Source: Thuidium tamariscinum
Lineage: Eukaryota; Streptophyta; Bryopsida; Hypnales; Thuidiaceae
DNA length: 64,000 nucleotides
Direction of reading: 5' to 3'
NCBI GenBank assembly: GCA_947034885.2
Contig: OX344752.2
Location: 20,669,386 to 20,733,385, forward strand
The notes below the pieces were generated by a model. That model saw nothing but the letters and a program-made list of their open reading frames with translations. It made no database searches and was not told the DNA's origin. A program made the position numbers and the translations under genes. This document shows, in pieces, positions 23,873-36,496 of this stretch. The stretch's first letter is position 1. Each line of letters begins with the position of its first letter.

Positions 23873-24595
23873 GGGTGATTGCAAGAAACACCTGTCCTAT
23901 TTGTTGCGTTTGGCTGATTTTTTCGGGAGTACTTTAAAATTATAAAATTAATTTTTTTTAAATTAGAAAAATATAAATAGTGTATATACCTCTAAGATGA
24001 AGGTTTTGACCAAAGGAAATGGATAGAAAAATTCTCTAAGTAGGAGAACTTGAAAAGTGCCAAACCTCCAGAAAATACATATCTTCATGTTTTAATTAGG
24101 GAAAAATAGTAAAAATAGATATTTTCAAAAAATAAAAAGTGTCCATTTGAGACAACTTTATAGAGATGGTCATTCACCAAAAAAACCACCAAAATAATAT
24201 TTTATATGTTTCAAAATACAAGCAGAAGGGAGCTCACTTTGTAGACCTCCACACCTCACAAAATTAACTTTTTTTTTAAATCCTTCCATAGAAAGCTAGA
24301 AGTCTTTTAGAAGACCATGTCATCCAAATTTCATGTTAAAATCATTAAAAAAAGGTATAGCTCAGGTATAGAAAACCCCTAAACTGCCAAGTGTGACATC
24401 CAATCGGGGTCTATTTATGGATAGTAAAATATTTTTGAAAATTATGAAAAAATTATGGAAGGTTTATGATAGTTATGAGCACCTTCATTCCAAATCTTGA
24501 GTCAATCGGAGCTAAAACACAAAAGTTATGGCCAAAAAACAAATCAGAATGCGACGTGTGACACAAAATAGGACAGGTGTTTCTTGCAATCACCC
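23873..24595 (+). mobile_element. TIR element, GGGTGATTGCAAG family, copy 2
   Basis: Ends GGGTGATTGCAAGAAACACC and its reverse complement. AGGT flanks both sides (23869-23872, 24596-24599). The inner ends also match (TGTCCTATTTGTTGCG against its complement near 24565). Unlike the other copies it is flanked by a degenerate direct repeat of about 46 bases, so the AGGT might partly reflect that repeat. No gene inside. Confidence 0.8.
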
Positions 24596-24772
24596 AGGTA
24601 TACATACTTAAAATTGAAGGTTCTATAAAAATAACAAGTGATTAAATCGATGTTAATTCCATGAAACCAAAATAATGAATAATAGACATGATTTAGGTAT
24701 CCTTCAAAATACATTTTATACAACTTATTAAAGAATTTGAATGTAGGGGATTATTTGATGCATCATGAATAT

Positions 24773-25460
24773 CTGTGATAGCAAAAAATACTTGTCCTAT
24801 TTTGTATCACATAATGTGTATTGATTTATTTTTTGATCATAACTTTTGTGTTTTGGCTTCAAATGACTCAAGATTTATAAAAAGAAAAAGGTACTCATAA
24901 CTATTATATACGTTCCCTAATTTTTTGCAATTTCCAAAAATAGACCCAATTGAATGTCACACTTTGCAATTTACGGTTTTTTAGTACTAATGAGTACCTT
25001 CTCTTTTTTAAGATTTTGAAATAAATTTGGATGAGATGGTCTTCTAATAGACTTCTAGCTTTCAAGGAAAGGATTTTCAGAAATAGTTAATTTTATGTGG
25101 TGCAGAAGTCTACAAAGTGAGCTTCTTTTTGCTTGTATTTTGAAACATATAAAATATTATTTTGGTGGATTTTTTGGTGAATAACCATCTCTATAGAATT
25201 TTTGCATATGAAAAACTTTTAGTTTTTTAATTTACTTATTTTCACTATTTTTCCCTAATCAAAACATGAAAGTATGTATTTTTTTGAGACTTAGCACTTT
25301 TTAAGTTATCCTACTTAGAAATTTTTTGCCTTAAAGGTATGTACATTAGCCATATTTTTTCTTAATTTTAAAAAATTTAAGAATTGATTTTTTAATTAAA
25401 GTATTCCCAAAGAAATCATGAAAATGCAACAAAATCAATAGGTGTTTCTTACAATTGCCC
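24773..25460 (-). mobile_element. TIR element, GGGTGATTGCAAG family, copy 3
   Basis: Right end TAGGTGTTTCTTACAATTGCCC, diverged left end CTGTGATAGCAAAAAATAC. ATAT flanks both sides (24769-24772, 25461-25464). The internal order is opposite to copy 2 (GTCACACTTTGC near 24956 mirrors GCCAAGTGTGACATCC near 24377), so it sits in the reverse orientation. More decayed than copy 2. Confidence 0.7.
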
Positions 25461-26219
25461 ATATAAACTATTCATATAGTTCAATTAAAAAAATGTTTAT
25501 AAATACTTTCCAAATCTATTTCAAAGCATTTCACTTTGATAATTCATATGAAATATGATTTTCATTATTATCATGTGATTTATTTCAATATTGGCCAAAT
25601 TTTTTGATCTTATACAAATAACTTTAAAGCCAAAAAGGATCTGTGTCATCATAAAAACATCATTCATTATTCATATTTTTATGTTGCAATAACTTCCACT
25701 TTTTGTTTGAGTGCATTGTGATAAGCTAGATTTTTTTAATAAAAAACAAATAGGACTAACAAAAGAAGGTCTACATGTCATTATCATATTGGTAAAAAAA
25801 AATTTACAAGGGGTACACACAAGTAATTTTTTCTATAGATTATAAATTTCTTACATTTAAAACCTATCCAAGTCTTATACCACAATTTTTAGATCACAAA
25901 ACACTTAAATCCTAAACCCTCAATGATGCACTTAACATGGAAGCCACACAACCTTTTCAACCGCCAATTGCTTGACTTATTGCAATGTACAAAAAGCTTA
26001 AGACCTAAGAAGAAGTCAATAGTCTCAAAAAACATTTTCAAACAATGATAATGCTCTTGTTCCACCAACAAGAGTGATGCCAATATCTAAAGCCTAAACT
26101 ACTAACCCTCTCTATTACGGAGTAATTAACTAGCTTTCAAGCAACAATTCCAATGAAATTCAGTGTTGCATTGGCTTTAGGTCCTTTTTTTAGCTTTTTA
26201 GTGCTAGATTGCACCAAAA

Positions 26220-27770
26220 AAATAATATGGCTTCAAAAATGGCAAAAACCTATGAAGTGAAGGAACCCAAAGATAACTTTGCTTGATGTTTGGTCTGTGA
26301 TAAATTACAAGAGATTCAAAAGGTTTGTTTTGTTGGATTTGAAAGCACTTTGAAATGTTTGAAGAGGCTAGACAATCACTTGGTTATTGCTTGGGCATGT
26401 AGTGAGTTGTATTATGCAAACCATTACTAGTCGCATAGTTTTCTACACGAGTGTTAGATGATCATACATGACAAGATGGCCCATTCCAAAACTGGATCCC
26501 CAATCTTCTCTCACAAGACTAAAGAAGTGGACGGGCTTAAAAAATTGCTTGTTGCTATCACCAGCATGATTGTGAATGGTCATGCTAATGTTTGGTACGG
26601 CTTGGATATATTTCCTAAATTTTTAAACTACACCATTGGCTCCATGACAAAGTTGTTGCAAGATTTGGAATTGCCACTAAAGTCTTCTTTAGACTCGGCA
26701 ATCGTTTGTGGAGGCAAGGTCAATGAATTTGTCAAAGGTGTTTTCAAGAGTGCAAAGATGTGTGAAGCCTCCCTCCCCTCATGGCTAGGAAACTTAGTTC
26801 CAACAACACCTTTGCCACCTATTTTGAATGTGCAATTGGACAATGCCAGTGGGGACAAGAAGAACAAATGTGTTTGTTGCTAGTGGTCTCTACTAGTTGC
26901 AAACAAGATTTTCCATGAAGTGTATGTGAACTTCATGATTGTGGGTCATACTCATGATGACATTGATTCACTCTTTCAAAGATGGAGCATGTTGTTGAAG
27001 AAGGGGAATTTCCTTACAATTCTAGGACTTATAAAGTCATTCATAGATGTAGAATCCATTTCGACTATCCCCTACCATATAGAAGAAGTGCTTGATTTCA
27101 AGGCTTTCATTGCAAGGAAATTTTTGGATAGCAGTGATATCATGATTGGGCACACAAAACCCCAACAAGTGAAGTTCTACCTTGATTCGATTGGTTGTCC
27201 AGTCATAAAGTACAAATGTTGTGCATTGACCTAGATTGGTTCCCCAAAGGTAGAAGTTGCATAATGAAATTGTGGCTTGAGGATTTGGAGGGACAAAGTT
27301 TATGGCCCCATGGTGTACCATTGGTAGTTCTACCAAGTCCAATGAAAGGTTCAAGGGACATCTTCAAAGGTATATTTGTGTTTATTAAGTACTAGGAGAA
27401 TTTGCACAACCAAGAGCACACTTGGGAATGTCAAAGATGATTGAAGCATGTAGTGCATTACTAGCGTGATGTAAAGATAACACTCCAAGAATCACTACCT
27501 CATTCTACTGTTTTAAAGGATGGTTTCTAGCCAACAATTCATATTCAAGCAACTTGGATAGATCAATTAGACAAAGACGACGAGGATCGTAAACCAGTTG
27601 GGGGAAGATGATGGATACATCAAGCCATTGAGTTGTCGCCCACAACCATCCTTTAGGGTAGGGCAAGACCTCTTTCAAGGCTATTTTTGTTGCAATTACT
27701 CATAGAAGATGACTTGCATCCAATGTGGATTGCAAGGGTGTTGTCTAATCCTCACAGTGATCCACTAAGG
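26220..27770 (+). pseudogene. Transposase-like gene with GHTHDDID motif, decayed
   Basis: Readable pieces run in order: a segment with TGSPIFSHKTKEVDGLKKLL (ATG 26458), VQLDNASGDKKN near 26832, an in-frame stop near 26881, then FHEVYVNFMIVGHTHDDID near 26911, LFQRWSMLLKKGNF, IPYHIEEVLDFKAFI, and GHTKPQQVKFYLDSIGCPV near 27148. A shift to the next frame near 27215 continues DLDWFPKG, MKLWLEDLEG and PHGVPLVVLPSPMKG. The GHTHxDID block and the LDN..(D)KN block match a DUF7869-like family that I know from transposon-type proteins (from memory, not searched). At least two stops and one frameshift make it dead. Borders of the parent element were not found. Confidence 0.55.
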
Positions 27771-29381
27771 TAGTATGCTTGAAAAGCGACCATTTAAGGG
27801 CTAGTTGCATTTTTTCATAGGCTTCTATAGAGAGAAATTTTTTATTTTTTATTTTTCAGAGTGTAAAAAATAGATGCCACATACAATGAAAGTGGTTTCA
27901 TAATTCTTAGAGCAATATTGAATTAGTTATGATTTTTCAAAAATGGTAGTCCTAGGTACCTATTTCTAACTATAGGCTTGACAAAATGCGAACATATGTG
28001 GTATGTAAAGAGAGATGGGGAAATCTAGAAGGAGCTTGCTCACTTGCTACAAACAACAAGGGAGGGTCCTTATTGTGACCAAAGGTAGCTTTAAAGATTT
28101 TAAATTGTATATACTTTTTTCGGAGGTTGTTGGCCATCTAAATTTGATTTTAAATTTATTAATGTACACATGTTACATCTTTTTGAAATGTACCACATTG
28201 CATGTAAAACTAATCCACACTACAACCTAATGCACCCTCACTTCTTCTTCAGGCCATTTACTATCAATCATAGTTCCCTTTTAAATCTACGTTATATCTT
28301 TTTTATCCACAATTGTAGGAGCCATATTAAGACAACAGTTGCTTTCAGAGCACACTACCTTACATCCAAATTGCGTGCTCATTCAATACTTTTGTCTAAC
28401 AACATTTATTGATGATATTCAAAACTTCTACACTAAATCAAATAGCGAAAGATGTTTACGTTGGATGATTGATGCAAAGGAACTGCTACTTTGATAGCAC
28501 ATGGATGTTGTTATGACAACGTGGAAGTCTAGGACCCAAAAAGAAACCAAATACTATTTGATAAAAAATTCTTGCTACTCAAACTGAAATCATCAAGTAC
28601 AATTTGGGTGAAAATCTTTAGTTTTGAGTACAACAGTGGTTGGTGATGAGCTCCCTATGTTATTAGGTCTATATCATAGTATATTATTTTTTATTTATAT
28701 GTCTACAATATGCTTTTGCATATATGTGAAAGACATCATTTTGTATTCTCATAAATGTGGGCATCTGGATTTTGTTTTTTCAAACAGTTAACAATTCATT
28801 TCTATGAATACAACTCATAAATATTGATTTCTAGTGGATAATACATGTTTGGGTGATGCATTTGCTGTATTCATATTGCAAGTGCAATTAAAATATCATC
28901 TTCAAGTATTTGCTATCGCATTTTATAGATACTATGATTCTAGAACACATGGAATGCTTGATATGGAACATAACAACATTTGTTGGAAGGCATTCATTGT
29001 CTGCATGATTCTCATTTTAATGGAAATTAATACTTTAGACTAATAAATAGAGTGATTTTTGAGCTAAATTAGAGCCCATGCAATTTAGTGGTTGTACCTT
29101 CAAATACCTAAGACTATTTTGGGAGGGCCCCCACCCTCCATTTTAATGAATATAATATTCAAAGCATTTGCTAAGATTAAATTTAGATGGATTCTTATGC
29201 ATGATTACACTTGAGATGGGATTTTGTCAAACACTCTAAATAAGATGACTTATAATTGGTGCATTAACTATTTTTTGGATACATATAGAATCTAGAATTA
29301 GATCCTTTAAAATTGAAGAATTGATAAAAGTGTACTTTGTTGGCCACATATTACAAGTTGGACTACAAATGCTCTAAGTTA
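27771..29381. other. AT-rich flank of the CACTA element
   Basis: No gene seen. Part may belong to the transposon that carried the 26220-27770 pseudogene. Ends at the TTA target site at 29382-29384. Confidence 0.4.
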
Positions 29382-29701
29382 CTTACACTACAAGGGAAAG
29401 AGGTACATTGAGCGCAATATTAAGGTAGAAATGGCATACTGAAGGGTTAGGTATTTTCAGTTAAATTTTCTTAATATCATGTGTCTAGGACACGCTTTAA
29501 AAGATATGGTACAGAGGGAAGCAGACGTCCTTTCAGCAGATTTCAGCATTACTTAAAAACCAGAGCTTGGAAGGCCTGTAATGACTTCACTGACCAGGTT
29601 TACTTCGTGGTAGTTACGGAAGTTTATTTCTCAGTAACTTTTCATAGTGGCTGCCGTCCAAACACTTGGCACATTTTGAAGTCAATTTCCGCAGGTTTTT
29701 A

Positions 29702-30791
29702 GGGTAGTTGCAAGAAAGGGTGAACGGTTTTGTAGCGTTTTGGCAAAACTGGCTTTTGTCCAAGCTATAACTTTTGAGTTTTAAGCCCAACGCCAAAAGC
29801 AAAAAATATATTTCTAGATGTTTTGATTGAAATTGTATCACTTATTTTTCAGAAATTTTCAAAAATAATTTATATTTAAAAGTCAATTTCTCTAATTTGT
29901 CACACTTTCAATGTTTTTTGTTTTTTGTACCAAAAAGTATCCAAATTTAATTATTTAGGAAAGGAATTTTGGTGGTCTATTCCTACACTAATTGGACATG
30001 TCCCATGGGAGGGGCATAAAAAAATACATTATTTTATGTCCTCCATGTTTGTCCAAATAGGCCAAAACAAAGGGTCCATTGCGCGCACACTTCTGAACAT
30101 AGAAGATGGATTGAAGATCATTTTTTTGGTGAAATCTCATCACTATAATGTCCTTACAAATGGCCAGTTTTTAGATTTTTTTGGTTCACTGTAAGTATTT
30201 AATTAAAAATACAAACGTTGAAATACTCCTTTTTTGGGACATGTAGAGTTGTAGGTAGAAAAGGAGTATTTCAACGTTTGTATTTTTAATTAAATACTTA
30301 TAGTGAAATAAAAAAATCTAAAAACTGGCCATTTGTAAGGACATTATAGTGATGAGATTTCACCAAAAAAATGATCTTCAATCCATCTTCTATGTTCAGA
30401 AGTGTGCGCGCAATGGACCCTTTGTTTTGGCCTATTTGGACAAATATGGAGGACATAAAATAATGTATTTTTTTATACCCCTCCCATGGGACATGTCCAA
30501 TTAGTGTAGGAATAGACCACCAAAATTCCTTTCCTAAATAATTAAATTTGGATACTTTTTGGTACAAAAAACAAAAAACATTGAAAGTGTGACAAATTAG
30601 AGAAATTGACTTTTAAATATAAAATTATTTTTGAAAATTTCTGAAAAATAAGTGATACAATTTCAATCAAAACATCTAGAAATATATTTTTTGCTTTTGG
30701 CGTTGGGCTTAAAACTCAAAAGTTATAGCTTGGACAAAAGCCAATTTTGCCAAAACGCTACAAAACCGTTCACCCTTTCTTGCAATCACCC
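29702..30791. mobile_element. Giant 1,090-bp palindrome, GGGTGATTGCAAG family, copy 4
   Basis: Ends GGGTAGTTGCAAGAAAGGG and its near reverse complement, flanked by TTTA on both sides (29698-29701, 30792-30795). The two arms of about 530 bases match with only a few differences around a spacer of about 25 bases at 30234-30258. The 89-residue readings at 29925 (+) and 30567 (-) are mirror images caused by this symmetry and are not genes. It is inserted about 320 bases inside the left end of the CACTA element, so it is younger than that element or carried by it. Confidence 0.9.
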
Positions 30792-30795
30792 TTTA

Positions 30796-33136
30796 GTGCT
30801 TGGAACCACCAATCACAACATTCCAGAAAGCAAAAAAAAAAAACCCTCTGGCCACGTGTATTTTGAAGGAAGCTGTACCGACCATGGAATTGAACATCCA
30901 CCAAATATGGTGAATCAAAATCTGATTACATTAATTGAAGTACTTATTCTCTGTACATGTACACAAAACAGTTCTCTCAAAACTGAATTCTCCAACCTCC
31001 ATGCAAGGGTAGGAACGGAGAAAGCTACTGAGCTGAAAGAGCTCCAACACACAGTCTTCTCTGTAGTTCACAGGAGATTAGCATATATGTCTACCATGTC
31101 TACATTGCCGTCTACTAGCACACAATCTGAATTCAAGAAGCACTCGGTTGATCAATGGTATGCAATCAAACCGAACAACATCCCAGTCTACGACTTCATT
31201 TCTCCACTACGCGTCACAGCAGCACGAGACTTTGCAGAAGCGTGTCTGGCCACAAAATCGTCCGCCCACTGGCTTTCTTCAAGGTTCGCTGGTTTGTGTG
31301 CTCTACCCATCCGCTTGGCACAGGACAAGGTTCACTGAATCCAACGCTAGTGTATGAAGTAACTTTAACGCTTCGCCAACCATTGGAAATTACTTTACGG
31401 GTATGCTTCGAACCAGCCAATCCCATTACTATACCTTTCCCTATCTCTTTCTTCATTCCACCAACTATTGCTAAGAGTCTGACAACGTCGCCACAATCCA
31501 TTTCCTGCAGCAAGACTGACATGAAATTCCATCAGTTATCAGAATGGCACTAGTAGTTCGTGACAAAGGCATGACCACAAAATCATCAGGGATTCATATA
31601 ATATAATCCCACTGAAGCTGTAGTTAGAATCCAGAAGACCTCCCACATATTAAAGACGTTGTCACTCTCATCCTGTGAAATTGAAAAGAAAATTATTTTG
31701 ACTCCCGATTACAACATGAACATGCGAGAGTGACTACCATGAATACGAAATGAGCAATGTTCCTTGGAATTGCTGTACTTATTGTGTCCTCCAAAAGACT
31801 TCAGCTTCTAGGTGCACAATTCCAGGTACTGCAGTGCTACTCTTCAAATTTCGGAATTAAGTTCAAGAATACAGTATAACTCCGACAAGGATTTTTCACC
31901 ATGCAAAACCTGCTCCAAGTACCACCGGCTACATTGCTCACTATTGCATACCTCTAAGCATTTTTATTTTTAAAAGGTTTATGGTGCTAACCTCCCACTT
32001 ATTTTTGATTTGCACTGAATCATTTTCACACACCTGCCGTAATGCATCCACTGAAACGGCTGACCTCTTCTCAGCACTCTTGTAATTAACTTGCACATCC
32101 TTCCGGCCCTTCCCTGAAAATGACTGCTTCACTTCGGAATCCAAATTTGAAGGCTTCGCATTCTCCTTCATATTGTCTGAAACACAGGTACCAAACAGCA
32201 CATGCTTAGAGACCAGGTTGCATGATTCCAATTTCCTCAAGCGCTTCCTCAGAAAAGGAATATTCCAGTCAATAACAACCCATCCCCACAAAGATCGCTT
32301 CACCTCCCTCGGTTGAATAAACGTTCTTCTTACCAACAGCAAGGTCATATGGGCATTTCATTCAACAGTGTGATAAGAATAAAAAACCTCATTTAAAATG
32401 ACATGATCCTAATGCACCCATTAAAAATTAAATCACTTTCACCTCCAACTTTCTTCACGCACATTCTTTTTCCTCCAATTCAAGAAAACAACTTCCTTCA
32501 GAACTCTTCCACCCTTACATTCGAAACACATTCAAAACCACTCCCGTTGTATATAACATAACAGTAGCCCAACATAACAGCAATCAATGAGCACACGTCA
32601 TTCACATTCCCATGTTCCCGGGCTTCATGATCATATCCACGGACCTTGCCTTGCAGTTGAACTACTTCCTCCCCCCAAATAAGAATTACACTTCCACACC
32701 AATATGTCTACAGTATCAGACTTCAATCTACTGCTCCACCCACAGCAAGAAAATTTGAATGGCTCATAAGATTTCATTTCCATGTCAACTGTAAAATAGC
32801 AGGATGGTCCATTGTTATGATTATGCATGACGAAACATACCGGTTTCACATTCAGTAACAACTGCTACTTTCCAGTTCTCATTGCACTCTCTAGTGCCAT
32901 TTGCATCCTTCACAATCAAAGCGCCCTACACATACATGGTAAGTCCAAGAATTACACGTGTCCATTTCGAGCTTCACCAGAAACTCAAGAAAACGAAATC
33001 TTCCTCCACTCATCACTCCATCGTAAAGCAATGTCAGAATCCACCATCAGATTACTGTTAAGGATGAGCACAGTATCGATGTCTTCTTCTTATACCATAC
33101 GCAACTAGTTTTTCTTCACGTAGAAACTCCAAGACT
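30796..33136 (-). other. CACTA interior with exon-like minus-strand readings
   Basis: Several minus-strand segments look like exons with plausible splice sites but no recognised domain. One is about 32178-32054 (GTTTCAG acceptor, ACGGCAG/GTGTGTG donor, reading KENAKPSNLDSEVKQ). Another is about 31671 downward (DESDNVFNMWEVFWI). A third is near 31498 (EMDCGDVVRLLAIVGG). A further piece lies near 32790-32640 (VDMEMKSYEPFKFSCCGW). They could be a third transposon gene or captured host exons. All lie downstream of the TNPA-like stop. Confidence 0.35.
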
Positions 33137-35279
33137 TCAGAGACTGTAATCAATGAACTGGACAACTTCATCAGTAAACCACTGTGGCTGGACTATAGTG
33201 GAGGACTTCTTCACCTTCTTGGAATTCTGAAGCCTCATCAACTCATTCTCTAGGTTCCGAATTCTTGCGTCCACATCTTCGTTCGGAAAACCAGAGTCTT
33301 CAGTCACACCTTCGACGTCAGGACTGTACCTGCGGCTGCCCTCCTCTAAGCTCTGCAAACATGACAAATGTAAGGATCATGCACAAGTCAATTTTCTGCA
33401 AACAAATAAAATAATCCTGCATGTCATTTAAAAGAATGACATGAACTATAGACTATAGAGGGATGAACTTCCTCTACAAAGAACAATATATAACTGAAAT
33501 ACTTCACTTGTACATTTTATTCTAATGTCTTCAGGTTTTCTGAATTTTTTTTCCAATCACCGACTCTCTTCATGTTCATTTCTACATTCTCACCGAAACT
33601 AAGAACACACATCTTTAGGGCCCATAAGCCGGCTGACCTCCACAACAGACTTACAATTAGTGCCGTAGCACACCAACCTGGAGGTCTAGGGCTACATTAG
33701 AAGTGCAATGATTACATTCTGAAATCACGAAAGCAATTATAGGGGTTCTTCCATAGAAGCAGAAAAATTTACCTGTAACTGCAATGACGAATTTGGTCCA
33801 TGCTCTTCATTCGCAGGTAATTTCTCTTTTCCTTTATGTGTGCTCTGCATGGAGGGAGAGGAGTTGCTCTGCTTCATCGTACTCAAGGTAATATCCTTTA
33901 TCTTATCCCAATGCGTACCACGAATGTCTTCAGGTTTTCCAAATTCCAAACTCTTCTGACATTTATATTTCAATTGCATTTTGCGATTCCTCATGCATTT
34001 CGTGGCTGCCTTCTCGAACATCTCTCTTGCCCTATGAGCAAAGCCCTCAAACTCCCACTCCTTCTGCAGAGCATGCCATATGCTGTCCACCACCTGCTTG
34101 GAGTGGTGATTTATATTATCCATGCTAGGATCAAGCCTTCCACATTGACCACGTACGGCGGCACGCCATTGATGCCTATGGATACCTTTGGCTTTGCCCA
34201 TGACATCTACATGAAGAACGTAAGGAAGCTTGTTCATTGCTTTTCGATTATTTGTCAACTCCGAGGCCCTCCTTGTCCGAAACCTATTCAATCTGCGTGT
34301 GCGAAGAGACTTCTGCTGTGGAGTTTCGTTTTCGAGAATCGGGAAGTCCTGCTGTGAATCCGAATCTTCTCCTGCTGACGTCCTACTCATTGGAGTCTTC
34401 CTCCTCCGTCGAGCTCCCTCTCTGTTGAATGCTGTCTCCTTCCACATGCTCGTTTGACTCATTGGCCCACCAGTAAAGAAGGGAGGCGTCGTGAATCCTG
34501 CCTGCGAACTTACATGTCCAAGACTTGGAGTTCCTATTAAAGCACCAGTGGCCTGAAACAATGCCCGGAACATGAATTCTTGCAACTGTGCACCGAAACC
34601 TGCCGCAGCGCCCATACTGCCGGACTCCACAGCGAAACCAAAAGACGACATCCCTGGAAAACCGATGCCAGGAACATTCGCTGCGGAAAGTGCTGTATCG
34701 GGTTTGGAACCGCTGCATTCAATTCCCACTGGTACTTCATCGACACTGTCAGACGAAGTGTCGGTCGAATACTCCTCCCCACCACTACGTGCGTCGTTGA
34801 AATCTTCCATGACGTCCTTGGAAGAATATTCCTAACATGCCAACATAACTCAGATCAACATTATATAATAATGAGTTATATGAATCCTTTTTATTAACGT
34901 ACGTGAACTCAAACTATAACATTCTGTGTGTTGGACCTACAAAATAAAAAAATAACGGTGACACTGAACTAACTTGACGAATACTGACTTGTAGTTGCCG
35001 ATCAGCACTATCGTTAAAAAGCTTCTCTTCTGCTCCGATTTTCTCTTCACAGCTTTCTGACTCCTTCAATCCTGCCACAGCTCTTTGATGTTCACTTGAA
35101 GATTGCTGCAGGCACGCTAATCTCCCACTCCTACGAGGCGCTACATCGACCTTCTTCGACCTCTGGCAATTTTTCCCGAGCACATCTTCTTTCTCTGCAT
35201 GGCTTCCCTTCACTCTGAAAATACACGCAACAGAAACGACAGAGTCATAGATTCTCAGTTGTCCATTTCGGCGCTGCAT
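33137..35279 (-). CDS. TNPA-like CACTA regulatory protein (Transposase_24 type)
   Basis: Proposed exons on the minus strand: 35279-34974 (ATG 35279-35277), 34831-33773 and 33352-33137. Donors GTTAGT and GTAAAT and acceptors TTAG and TTTGCAG keep the frame, giving about 526 residues without a stop. The central part (GIHRHQWRAAVRGQCG, then KQVVDSIWHALQKEWEFEG, then EKAATKCMRNRKMQLKY) has the layout of the plant Ptta/En/Spm family (Pfam Transposase_24). The N-terminus has a basic RRSGRL segment; the C-terminus has a short coiled-coil-like stretch (RIRNLENELMRLQ). In En/Spm, TNPA binds subterminal repeats and helps TNPD (family knowledge). Exon 1 could instead start at an acceptor at 35214, with a further exon upstream. 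Confidence 0.7.
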
Positions 35280-36496
35280 GAGACGCCGCTTGCCCAATTT
35301 AAAGCGTAGGCTGTAGCAGAGGCAAATGCTTCAGTAAATTTCTGTAACCTCTCTTTGCCACGTATCATTCCAATTACAGAGTTCACGAGTCCACTAGATC
35401 ATGACATAGCTTTAAAAGTAAAAACTTTTGCTCCCTTACGACGGCTAATGCCTAATTATACATTGCTGTTTTTAAAGCACTAGTGGGTATTTAAAACATT
35501 GCGGCGCTTCATGAAGCCGTAATATGAGATGACTTCTTCGGGAAACTCCATTACTGCGTGACGACGTGGACTTCAAATTCCTGGGACCAGTACTTTCGCA
35601 GGTAATTCCGTGGACTTCGTCTCTCTCACAAAGACCGGGCGCTCTTAAACTGAAAGGAACTGAGCCCAACTTAATCCTACTCTAGTACCATGCCGCAGCG
35701 ACGTCAGTTACTTCATCAAAAATGAGAAACAGAAGTTCACGTTCACGTTTCAAGCAAACCGAGCGTAGTTTTCCAAAATGCTGAATATGGAAGATTATTG
35801 TAAGCCAGTCCAACGTTTCCAACAAAGTGCTCAACATATTTGAAGTACTGTACAAACATCTTCATGAAGCAGAATGTTTTCAATGACAGTGAAAAAATTG
35901 CATCACCTTGGCGAATAAAGCCCAAGCTCCCATAGAAATTCCTCGTTTCGCTCCACATTTCTCTTTCGCAACTGCTCGTATGGATTGGAATCCTCTGCTG
36001 GTTCCATCTTGTACAACTCTGGTTGTTCACTCAAACTTCGACTGGCATGTCTTAGTTCTCAGCCGTGAACTTGAACATCGACAACACGGCGACGGAATAC
36101 CAACCACCGCAACAGCTGTCACTATTTTAATCCAAGCTGTCATTTCTGGACTTGACTTCCAAGGCATTGTACTGCGATCACTTTGAACTAAGAAGTAAAT
36201 GACATGCGGACCTACACTGTCACTTCATCATATTCATGATCATAATTTTTCATTCAAAGCTGTACGTGTCACTATTCACCTTCATCACATGAGACGGCTC
36301 ACTGTCACTTTAGACAATACTAGCCACATTCGAAACGAACACTATCTCTGCATCCACTTCAGTTTCTGGTTCTTTGTTGTTTCCACTGTATCTTCTGTTT
36401 GTGCACTTCTTTAGTCGAAGGTTTGGCGATAACATTGTCGTCGCTGTCATAGTTCACCACCGTAAAGCACTGTCACTTCTTTCTGCAGAAAACCTT
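35280..36496. promoter_or_regulatory. Divergent promoter region between TNPA-like and tnp2 genes
   Basis: The 1.2-kb gap separates the two divergently transcribed genes. A short motif close to TGTCACT recurs at about 36117, 36226, 36267, 36304 and 36470, which could be binding sites for an element-encoded protein. TTTCTGCAG directly before the tnp2 ATG may be the acceptor of a 5' UTR intron. ORFs here show no domain. Confidence 0.35.

Noticed and set aside
29925-30567. Two identical 89-residue readings on opposite strands
   Set aside because: They are mirror images produced by the giant palindrome; no domain and no expression signal.
31542-31560. CACTAGTAGTTC as a CACTA element end
   Set aside because: No partner end; the TTA-flanked ends at 29385 and 44596 explain the element better.
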